Shown: piece after piece, positions 1 to 6,421 of the stretch
Position numbering within the stretch: the first letter of the stretch is position 1
How the letters are laid out: the number at the start of each line of letters is the position of its first letter
From: a virus
Reading direction: 5' to 3' (one strand)
DNA: 33,013 bases
IMG/VR virus record: IMGVR_UViG_3300042865_000822
Coordinates: 1-33,013 of that record
The notes under the pieces: model-generated
Told to the model about the DNA's origin: nothing
Seen by the model: only the letters and a program-made list of their open reading frames with translations
Database searches by the model: none
Made by a program: the position numbers and the translations under genes

Positions 1-929
1 TTTTTAATCGGTGCAAGCGATACATCAAACCATCTGTCATTAGATGCGTAAGTGGTTACAGGTTTTGTCCAAATTCTATTATAGAAAGGTAAGGTATCAG
101 AAACATATTCTTCTTCTTTAAATTTCATTAAAAATTCTACATGTTCGGGACTAACCATTCTATAGTTGTCTGTAAAAATTTCTTCATAACGAGCCCAAAC
201 AGTTTCTTCAGGTTTAATAGGTCTTTGCTTTTGTTCTCCCGTTTCTCTATTTATTTCAGTGACACTACCTCTAATATCAAAACCACAAAGATACATACTG
301 AACTTATCGTTATATTGTTTTAATTTATTAATAGTTCCATCTAATAATTTTAAGTCATGTAAATGCGAAGAACCCCCTAACCAACCAAACCTTAATTTTT
401 CTGACGGTAATGTCTCCGATTGAAACTGCGGTTCGTTTGGATTTATTGCGTTTGGTAAAACAAAAACATTTTTATTAAGTTTTGATATCTCTGTTGCAAA
501 AATAGATGTAGTTGTTGTTACATAACCCGCAACTTTTAGGTTTTTCATAATTTTTTCATGTAACTTGTTTTGAACAACTAATTGATGTACAGGATGTTCT
601 TTTGTTGGTAACCAATAATCATCTAAATCCATAATAGTTACGATCCCTAAATTATTAAGATTTTGAATTATTGAAGGGGCGGCATCATAGTTCTGACCAA
701 TACTTCTATGAAAATGGACAATATCGTATTGTCTCCAATAATTTATATCGTTTATTTTTGGGTCGTAGTCTATATCTACGTGAAAATCGTCTCCGTGATT
801 ATTTTGTAACATTACGTGGGGATCCACACTCCTAAATTTACCTTAACCAACTCCGGTACGATCGCTAGGGAGTACTAACACCCTAATTTTTCTGCGAACG
901 TCCGGAGTATATTTACTCTCTTGTGTCAT
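1..929 (-). CDS. GT-B glycosyltransferase, 3' end outside window, interrupted by an in-frame TAA
   Basis: Reading leftward from ATG 927-929, the frame is open to base 1 except for one TAA at 843-845. The first 28 codons give a typical GT-B first strand and glycine loop (RVLVLPSDRTGVG). After the stop the same frame continues the same domain (KFRSVDPH, then MDLDDYWLPTKEHP and LRFGWLGGSSHLHDL), so one Rossmann domain is split at its first loop. GT4-like enzymes move a sugar from a nucleotide-sugar donor; in phages they act on DNA bases, host surface glycans or virion proteins, and the acceptor cannot be told here. The acidic catalytic part lies beyond the left edge. The ATG overlaps the homing endonuclease stop by 17 nt, so translation is probably coupled. 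It may be a recoded gene, a pseudogene, or a gene that restarts at GTG 825-827 or ATG 810-812. Confidence 0.75.
840..848 (-). other. In-frame stop between two identical glycine codons (GGT TAA GGT)
   Basis: On the minus strand, codons 28-30 of the glycosyltransferase read GGT TAA GGT and are followed by AAA TTT AGG. Removing six bases (GGT TAA or TAA GGT) restores an uninterrupted GT-B loop. Thirteen bases past the stop, 829-814 can fold into a 4-bp GC-rich stem plus two G-U pairs with a 4-nt loop. A stop between matched codons is the minimal layout of a ribosomal hop, but a plain nonsense insertion looks the same. Confidence 0.6.
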
Positions 930-1830
930 ATTTTTTTATAATTTGATTTATAAGTTTTGGATTTTTTTTAAGTTGTGACTCCCAAACTACTTCCAAATTA
1001 TAACCATTTCTTATTATTAAGTCAACCTTGTTCCTGTCATTATCCCATAATTCTTGTGCTGTTTTTTGTTTTACTTGGTGAAAATAATCACTACTGTATT
1101 TTTCAGGATTACAATGCCAATAATCACCATTATATTCAATAACTAAATTTAATTTTGGTATGTATATGTCACATATTTTTGTATCAATTTTTAATGAATG
1201 TTTTACATCATAACCTATTTTTTTAATTTCTATTATTATTTCTTTTTCTTTTTTTGATCTTACGACTGATTTTATTTTACCCAGTCTTCTTGTTTTTTTC
1301 ATAGTTTCAGAAAATATTTTTCTCACATGTTCCATTTTACCCCCTTCCCATTTTTTTCTAATCATATTTGCAATCCTTTCCCTGTTCTCTTTTTTTGACA
1401 TATAATTATTTTCACCCACACCCTTACCTTTTCTACTTTTAGAAATTTGTTTTTTAGTCTTACTTGAATGTTTTTTACCATAAAATGGATTACCTTCACC
1501 AATTTGTAATTCTAATGAGCATTTTTTACAAGGGTTGTTTTTGTTTAACTTATTGAAGTGGTTCCTACATGCAATTACTTTATCTTTTGATTTTGTTAAA
1601 ATTATTTGATTACAATTTGGGCATAACCTTTCCACCGTGTAGAATTTACCGTCTTGGTTAATAACCAAACTATCACACCTATCTCGTTTTCTTGTTACAT
1701 TATGTTTTTTAAGTATTTTCAAAATAACCGGTTTAGAAACACCAAACTCTGACGACAAAACTAAAGAACTCTTACCATTAAGGTATTCTTTTAAAACTTT
1801 TTTTTCGTTTAAAATTATTTTACTACCCAT
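913..1830 (-). CDS. Homing endonuclease, NUMOD3 plus EDxHD/Vsr-like nuclease
   Basis: 305 aa. Residues 8-47 look like a helix-turn-helix. Cysteines 70, 73, 88, 101 and 104 suggest a zinc knuckle. Residues 111-136 (GEGNPFYGKKHSSKTKKQIS and on) are a NUMOD3-type DNA-binding module. Residues 190-290 match the Vsr/PD-(D/E)xK-like EDxHD nuclease: E195/E197, D221 (CDIYIP), IEYNGDYWHCNP with H239, and D263/D265 (WDNDRNK), ending GYNLEVVWE. Such enzymes make a site-specific break in an allele lacking the gene and spread by recombination; no intron or intein surrounds it, so it is free-standing. It sits after the terminator at 1875-1904, has its own TATTTAT motif 6 nt before the ATG, and its last codons overlap the glycosyltransferase start. 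Confidence 0.85.
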   Translation of the reverse strand: MGSKIILNEKKVLKEYLNGKSSLVLSSEFGVSKPVILKILKKHNVTRKRDRCDSLVINQDGKFYTVERLCPNCNQIILTKSKDKVIACRNHFNKLNKNNPCKKCSLELQIGEGNPFYGKKHSSKTKKQISKSRKGKGVGENNYMSKKENRERIANMIRKKWEGGKMEHVRKIFSETMKKTRRLGKIKSVVRSKKEKEIIIEIKKIGYDVKHSLKIDTKICDIYIPKLNLVIEYNGDYWHCNPEKYSSDYFHQVKQKTAQELWDNDRNKVDLIIRNGYNLEVVWESQLKKNPKLINQIIKKYDTRE

Positions 1831-1836
1831 ATTATC

Positions 1837-1843
1837 ATAAATA
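1837..1843 (-). promoter_or_regulatory. TATTTAT late-promoter-like motif for the homing endonuclease
   Basis: TATTTAT on the minus strand, 6 nt before ATG 1830. It lies between the upstream operon's terminator and the endonuclease, where a new transcript must begin. Confidence 0.45.
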
Positions 1844-1874
1844 GTCCTGTTCTATCAAAAGGAAATATTACTAT

Positions 1875-1904
1875 AAAAAAAATCCACCCTTGTGAGGTGG
1901 ATTT
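1875..1904 (-). terminator. Rho-independent terminator of the 4417-1922 operon
   Basis: On the minus strand the 9-bp stem AAATCCACC/GGTGGATTT (1904-1896 with 1888-1880), with a 7-nt loop, is followed by a run of eight T on that strand. It lies 18 nt past the stop of the last operon gene. Confidence 0.85.
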
Positions 1905-1921
1905 AACAGACGATACGAAAC

Positions 1922-2536
1922 TTATTTTTCTAAATTTTTTATCTTCGTTACTTTACCTACAAAAAGAGTGTTACCAACTTTAAATTGTATTGTTTCATTT
2001 GTGTTAATGGTTGACTCAACTAACATACCAGCATCTTTTAATTCTTCTCTAACCACATCTCTAACTGTGTCTCTCACAACATCTCTAATCATATTTCTCA
2101 TCTCAGATAAATTAGTGTTTGACGTTTGTTCGTTAATTTTATTTGTTTCTTGTTTTTTTGGGATTTGTTTTTGTTCAGTAAACCCCTCTTTTTTCATTAA
2201 TCTTTGTGCTCCTTCAATGACTTCGTTTGATAAAGTTGCTCCTGCGGTGCTGTTTGGTTGAACAATTGGTTGTTCAATCATTAGTCTTTTTATTTCATCG
2301 GGTAATTTTGAGTTCATAATTCTATCTTGTTCTAAAGGTCTTGTTGGGTCGTGATAAGTTGTCTGTGCGTTTTCAGCCAATAATTCTTCTGGTAAATTAT
2401 ATGTGCCATTTACCGGTTCAAAATTTTGAACAGATGGGTTTACGTTTATTACATCACCTCTTTTAATTTGTTCGGTTTTTTCCATTATTTTTCTTGATAC
2501 TGCAAGTCTTTGCATTAAATCCATTTCATTTGCCAT
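1922..2536 (-). CDS. Hypothetical phage protein with charged helix and small C-terminal beta domain
   Basis: 204 aa, no recognised family. The N-terminus (MANEMDLMQRLAVSRKIMEK) is helical. Residues about 25-100 are Asn/Pro-rich and probably extended. Residues about 145-170 (MRNMIRDVVRDTVRDVVREE) form a strongly amphipathic helix with arginine and aspartate at regular spacing, as in a coiled coil. The last 30 residues (IQFKVGNTLFVGKVTKIKNL) look like a small beta unit. It is the last gene of a tight leftward operon (2 nt after the WYL-like gene) and is followed directly by a strong terminator. A scaffold or other virion-assembly role would fit the neighbourhood, but nothing in the sequence proves it. 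Confidence 0.7.
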   Translation of the reverse strand: MANEMDLMQRLAVSRKIMEKTEQIKRGDVINVNPSVQNFEPVNGTYNLPEELLAENAQTTYHDPTRPLEQDRIMNSKLPDEIKRLMIEQPIVQPNSTAGATLSNEVIEGAQRLMKKEGFTEQKQIPKKQETNKINEQTSNTNLSEMRNMIRDVVRDTVRDVVREELKDAGMLVESTINTNETIQFKVGNTLFVGKVTKIKNLEK

Positions 2537-2538
2537 AA

Positions 2539-2940
2539 TTAAGTTATATTTTCTTCATTGTCGAATTTTGCGTTTATAAAGACCCTTTCCATACTTTTAT
2601 CACCATTAGGGTTATACTTAGGTCTCATAGTATAAAAATTATCCATAGTTGGTCTATATGTAAAGATTTTATCTAATCTAAAAAGTCTCCATCCAGGTAA
2701 AATGTTACCTTCATTTTGTGCGCTCCAAGAAGAACCCTCAACTTCCCATGCTCTTAAAACAAAATTACCCCTTTTACTTACACCTAAACATACCGGTTCT
2801 ATTGTTCGATACCCTTTACCACCATTGTCTTCACCATCATAATATATAATCATGACTTTTTTATTGCGTATGGAATTTCTAACATCATCTATTGATGCTG
2901 CTTCGTTGATGACATGTTTTAAAGTTTTAATTAGTTTCAT
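2539..2940 (-). CDS. Small stand-alone WYL-like domain protein
   Basis: 133 aa. Residues 17-95 resemble the WYL fold: an N-terminal helix, strands KKVMIIYYDG, the R45-T-I-E-P49 element matching the family's 'R.i.P' strand, a strand NFVLRAWEV, and GWRLFRLDKI (83-92), which matches the family's closing 'R.F.ldRI' segment. WYL domains bind ligands such as nucleic acids or nucleotides and usually sit in transcription regulators next to an HTH; here no HTH is attached. The first 15 residues (MKLIKTLKHVINEAA) form a basic amphipathic helix. The start overlaps the upstream stop as ATGA (2937-2940), indicating coupled translation. The family call rests on pattern only. Confidence 0.6.
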   Translation of the reverse strand: MKLIKTLKHVINEAASIDDVRNSIRNKKVMIIYYDGEDNGGKGYRTIEPVCLGVSKRGNFVLRAWEVEGSSWSAQNEGNILPGWRLFRLDKIFTYRPTMDNFYTMRPKYNPNGDKSMERVFINAKFDNEENIT

Positions 2941-3230
2941 CTAACTTGATAATATGGGTTGTTAGGTGAAAATTTGTTTATTTTTATATCATCAATTCTT
3001 TCAGCCCTATCTACACTTGATCCGGCCCTTTGGTTATAAATATCTAAATCTCCTCCTGTACCTTTACCATTTACGTCACCATCAGCGATTGCGTCAGGAT
3101 GTACTGCCGAATATTGATCGGTTGGTTTAAAATCATTTCTTGGGAATAATCTTTTTCTTTGTTCTTCCGCTATTCTTGACATTTCATTTTCGGGTTGTGA
3201 AAGATCAATTTTATCACTTTGTACTGCCAT
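2937..3230 (-). CDS. Hypothetical polar phage protein, 97 aa
   Basis: 97 aa, not recognised. It is very polar and rich in Asp, Gly, Asn and Arg, with a central low-complexity stretch (HPDAIADGDVNGKGTGGDLD), an acidic helix near SSVDRAERIDDIKIN, and a short aromatic tail (NNPYYQVR). No hydrophobic core of normal size is visible, so it is probably partly disordered. It is the third gene of the operon, starting 1 nt past the preceding gene's stop and overlapping the next start by 4 nt. Its operon partners suggest a structural or assembly role; no function can be assigned. Confidence 0.65.
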   Translation of the reverse strand: MAVQSDKIDLSQPENEMSRIAEEQRKRLFPRNDFKPTDQYSAVHPDAIADGDVNGKGTGGDLDIYNQRAGSSVDRAERIDDIKINKFSPNNPYYQVR

Positions 3231-3231
3231 T

Positions 3232-3681
3232 TTAAATTACTTTTATTAAACTGTTTATTCTTATTATTTCATTCTCCAATTTTAAATCATCTGCGGTTGT
3301 TGTGTGCTTATCATTTAAATTAAAACTATTTTTCTCATGTGAAGATAAATACTGATTTTGCATTCCACCATCTGATTTTATTTTTTTTGAATTGTTAACA
3401 CTACCTCTCATTTGTTGTAGTGCGTGATTTACCCAATTTTGCATTCTATCACCGCCATTTAAAACAAAAGGCGCGTCTTCTTTTTTTCCGCTATAATTAT
3501 CAAACCAATTTTTAACCCTTTTTAAATCTTGATATGTTATTTGTTTAGACTGTCTAAGGTTTTGGTTTCTTTTAAATCCTTCAGTATTATTATCGCCTTG
3601 AACTGAATTAAAACAATCATCAAGATGTTTTAATAAAGTTTTAGGTAATATTATAATATTTCCGTATAATTTTTTATTCAT
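3232..3681 (-). CDS. Hypothetical phage protein, 149 aa
   Basis: 149 aa, no recognised domain. Residues 12-80 are predicted helical (ILPKTLLKHLDDCFNSV, then TYQDLKRVKNWFDNYSGKK), followed by FVLNGGDRMQNWVNHALQQM and a polar tail ending in a hydrophobic helix (LKLENEIIRINSLIKVI). The start overlaps the upstream gene's end by 8 nt, so expression is coupled to it. No catalytic motif or signal peptide is seen. It could be a minor head or assembly protein, judging only from the operon. Confidence 0.65.
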   Translation of the reverse strand: MNKKLYGNIIILPKTLLKHLDDCFNSVQGDNNTEGFKRNQNLRQSKQITYQDLKRVKNWFDNYSGKKEDAPFVLNGGDRMQNWVNHALQQMRGSVNNSKKIKSDGGMQNQYLSSHEKNSFNLNDKHTTTADDLKLENEIIRINSLIKVI

Positions 3682-4417
3682 CTTTTAACAATCTTATAAG
3701 TTCCATTTTTGAAACACCTAATTTGTCTGCCATATTTTTTAATGCATTTATGTTTCTTAATAAAATTGGATTAGTTTTTTTATCCTTAGTTGATATTTCA
3801 TTATTTGATGAATTTTTTTTAAATAAAGTGTCTTCCGTTATTTCATCATCAAGCTCTTTTAATATCAACCTGTCTATAAAATTTTTTTTCTTTTTTATAT
3901 TTTTTGGTACCCTTTTGTGTAGATTAGGTTTTTTTCCTTGTTGTACTGCCCTATCAACCGCATCTTCTTTGTCTAAACCTAATTTTTTTTCATAATGTTT
4001 AACCGTATCTTTAAAATCCATAAACATAGTATCTTCAAAACCAAACGCTCCTTCCATATCTTCTTCTGCAAGTTTACCCTCACCATAGTAACCATACCAA
4101 CCTCTAAGTAATGGGTCTCTTGGGTTTCTACTCATAGGAACTATTTTATCGGTAAATACGGAACCATCAATAGATGATTGTGGGTCTAATATTGGTATGT
4201 CAGACGTTAGCCATGTACCATCATCACCGACTAACTCAGTGACTTCAGTTTCTTTTCCCTCTACTTCTTTTTTTGTTTTTTCCTTAAAGGTTTTCATATC
4301 TTTACAAGGCATGTATTTTCTATCACCATCTTCATTATGATAATGGGATCCGACACACCCTAAAGATTTTGAAACTCTCTCCGCTCTCTCCTTTGTTGAA
4401 TATTTATATGTTTTCAT
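3674..4417 (-). CDS. Hypothetical phage protein with N-terminal Cys/His cluster
   Basis: 247 aa, first gene of the leftward operon. Residues 9-40 carry an ordered Cys/His set, C21-x3-H25-x-H27-x10-C38 (GCVGSHYHNEDGDRKYMPC), which could bind one zinc. A middle segment (GWYGYYGEGKLAEEDMEGAF) is aromatic and acidic, followed by a basic helix (PNLHKRVPKNIKKKKNFIDR) and a C-terminal helical unit (LKNMADKLGVSKMELIRLLK) that resembles a small HTH-like three-helix element. It has a TATTTAT motif 14 nt before the ATG and is divergent from the fibre gene at 4469. I do not recognise the family; the Cys/His cluster argues for a folded N-terminal domain rather than chance. Confidence 0.65.
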   Translation of the reverse strand: MKTYKYSTKERAERVSKSLGCVGSHYHNEDGDRKYMPCKDMKTFKEKTKKEVEGKETEVTELVGDDGTWLTSDIPILDPQSSIDGSVFTDKIVPMSRNPRDPLLRGWYGYYGEGKLAEEDMEGAFGFEDTMFMDFKDTVKHYEKKLGLDKEDAVDRAVQQGKKPNLHKRVPKNIKKKKNFIDRLILKELDDEITEDTLFKKNSSNNEISTKDKKTNPILLRNINALKNMADKLGVSKMELIRLLKDE

Positions 4418-4431
4418 CTAGGCTTTTACCT

Positions 4432-4438
4432 ATAAATA
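4432..4438 (-). promoter_or_regulatory. TATTTAT motif, leftward operon
   Basis: On the minus strand, TATTTAT lies 14 nt before ATG 4417. It is one half of a divergent pair in the 51-bp gap between 4417 and 4469. Confidence 0.6.
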
Positions 4439-4450
4439 CCGCGATTAAAC

Positions 4451-4457
4451 TATTTAT
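4451..4457 (+). promoter_or_regulatory. TATTTAT motif, rightward fibre block
   Basis: TATTTAT followed by an A-rich leader, 11 nt before ATG 4469. Its partner on the other strand is 12 bp away, so each direction has its own copy. Confidence 0.6.
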
Positions 4458-4468
4458 CATAAAAAAGA

Positions 4469-6397
4469 ATGCCAAGTCAAAACATTAATTCTTATTATTA
4501 CCCAAAATACACCACAAAACTGAATTATAGGGAGTATTTTGATTTAACATTAGCATCAGATGAAGGAAGTTATGATGAAGAAGTTGTGTTTTCCACAGAC
4601 ATTATCGGTTTGAATGATGGAAACCGATTACCAATTTATATTGATTTAAATAATACAGGCACAACCATACAACCAACGTTAAATTATGGTGACTACATTT
4701 CTGGAAACACATTTGTTTCAAAAAACTTTTATAACCCAAAAAATTTAGACTACAGTTGTTATACCGCATATACAGGAATTTGTGATGTTGGTCTTGTTGC
4801 TACCGATAATGGGTTGTTTACAAAAATGTCAGGAGAAACTTTATATTATATTAAAGGTGTTGATGATACCTACAAGTTTCACCCACATTACAGGGATAGT
4901 AGGTTTAAAATGCACCCTGTAAGAAGTATTGTTGAATTACCAAACGTAAAATTTTCAGGAAGACCAAAAGATACCGTATATAATATTGTATCAAAAAGCG
5001 CAAGTACCGTTGGTTACTATCAAGAATTATATGGTGGGTTTTATCAAGGGTTTTATAAATTAAACGGGTATGATTATGAGGTATTTCCCGAAAGGGTAAA
5101 TAAAGGTTGGTCTGTCGAAATGATGTTAAAACCAAGAACATTTGAAGAGTATTCTTTAAACCCTATCACAGAACAATATTTAAATGATATATACCCATCA
5201 AACGCAGGTACCTTCTTTTATTTTGGTACAAGAGCGGAGAATAAGTATTATCATAACGCTAGTGGATCCCCTCAATCGGATTCGGGGTACACTAGAGTAA
5301 CGGAAGAGTTAACATGCATCGAGTCGTGTGCGTGTTCAGATACCGGAGTAACAAACGCTAACTGTATTCACGTTTACCCTAACAGTCAATTTACTACAAC
5401 ACACAATATAGGATGTAATTGTGGTTGTGTGGGTACAGAAATTGTACCACTACCAGAAACCGATCCAAAATATGATGTCTTGTCAAGTGCAATATCTTTA
5501 AGGTTTGATGGTTGTCCCGAAAACCCGAGTATTGCTGTAAAATATTTAAAAATTACAGGAGATTGTGTAACCACAGGAAGTTGCGAAACAACAGGAGTGA
5601 CTTTCCAAACAGGGTACACAATGACCGAAGTAATATCACAACCAATATATGATTTATGTGGATTTAATTGTGAAGACACTACAGAAGAAAGGTGGGTTAT
5701 GATTAGTGCGGTATTTGAAAGGTATCGATATTTAGAAGATTGTGACTTAGGAAATTTAGGGGGACTTAATGATTTAAGGGTCGTTACAACTCAATCATCG
5801 ATAGATGGTCAGTCATATAAGTTAATTAGTCCACCTGAAACACATTCGGGATCAACCGCAGAACCAAAAGTATATAAGATTGGGTTTAATAAAAAATGGT
5901 TTGATGAATTAGATTATAGGTTAGGAACATTAAAACTCTACGTAAACGGATATTTGTTTTTAGTAATTGAAGATTTTGAAGAAATAATTCCAAGAGAATT
6001 AAATACAGAAAAAGAAAAACAAGTTGGCGTTCCTTTTAATATTTCGTTCGGTGGGGGTACTCAAGGATTACATGACCACTTAATTTTTTCGGGATGCTCA
6101 AATCCATATGGACCTTACACGCAAGATCCCGAATTGTTCCCAAATAACATTTTATCTGCAACAACTTTATCAGGACTATCAACAAACATTTTATTAGAAC
6201 AAAATTTTGGAGGTACTTTTATGGGTGGAATATCTCAATTTAGGATGTACGTTGAACCTTTAAGTTCTCCACAAATACAGCATAACTTTAGAACACTAAA
6301 AGATAAATTTAATTTACTTAATTTTTGGTGCCCTAATTGTCTTTGTACCAACGAGTATATTGATGGAGATTACATTGAGTGTGGGTATTTTGAATAA
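4469..6397 (+). CDS. Cys-rich virion/tail-fibre protein with LamG-like fold
   Basis: 642 aa. The middle and C-terminal parts show concanavalin-A/LamG-type features: GWSVEMMLKPR before the first sheet, LGTLKLYVNGYLFLVIEDFE, VPFNISFGGGTQG, and the closing FMGGISQFRMYVEPLSSPQI. These folds bind glycans or form fibre collars. There are more than 20 cysteines, concentrated in residues about 284-325 (CIESCACSDTG, then GCNCGCVG) and at the C-terminus (WCPNCLCTNEYIDGDYIEC). That is unusual for a cytoplasm-assembled virion protein. The gene starts the fibre block and has its own TATTTAT motif. It is probably a baseplate-proximal fibre or adhesin; the exact role is inferred from position. Confidence 0.7.
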   Translation: MPSQNINSYYYPKYTTKLNYREYFDLTLASDEGSYDEEVVFSTDIIGLNDGNRLPIYIDLNNTGTTIQPTLNYGDYISGNTFVSKNFYNPKNLDYSCYTAYTGICDVGLVATDNGLFTKMSGETLYYIKGVDDTYKFHPHYRDSRFKMHPVRSIVELPNVKFSGRPKDTVYNIVSKSASTVGYYQELYGGFYQGFYKLNGYDYEVFPERVNKGWSVEMMLKPRTFEEYSLNPITEQYLNDIYPSNAGTFFYFGTRAENKYYHNASGSPQSDSGYTRVTEELTCIESCACSDTGVTNANCIHVYPNSQFTTTHNIGCNCGCVGTEIVPLPETDPKYDVLSSAISLRFDGCPENPSIAVKYLKITGDCVTTGSCETTGVTFQTGYTMTEVISQPIYDLCGFNCEDTTEERWVMISAVFERYRYLEDCDLGNLGGLNDLRVVTTQSSIDGQSYKLISPPETHSGSTAEPKVYKIGFNKKWFDELDYRLGTLKLYVNGYLFLVIEDFEEIIPRELNTEKEKQVGVPFNISFGGGTQGLHDHLIFSGCSNPYGPYTQDPELFPNNILSATTLSGLSTNILLEQNFGGTFMGGISQFRMYVEPLSSPQIQHNFRTLKDKFNLLNFWCPNCLCTNEYIDGDYIECGYFE

Positions 6398-6403
6398 ACA
6401 ATA

Positions 6404-6410
6404 TATTTAT
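6404..6410 (+). promoter_or_regulatory. TATTTAT motif before repeat-fibre gene
   Basis: TATTTAT 11 nt before ATG 6422, inside the 24-nt gap after the preceding stop. Confidence 0.55.
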
Positions 6411-6421
6411 TAAATAAAAAA

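Noticed and set aside
843-845. Genome-wide reassignment of TAA to explain the glycosyltransferase stop
   Set aside because: Almost every other gene here ends at TAA and the next gene or a terminator follows, so TAA is a working stop.
913-1830. Group I intron or intein around the homing endonuclease
   Set aside because: No intron core pairing or intein splice motifs; the gene is free-standing and flanking genes are not one split frame.
4905-5679. Leftward ORFs inside the Cys-rich fibre gene
   Set aside because: Shadow frames without plausible start context or recognisable protein features.
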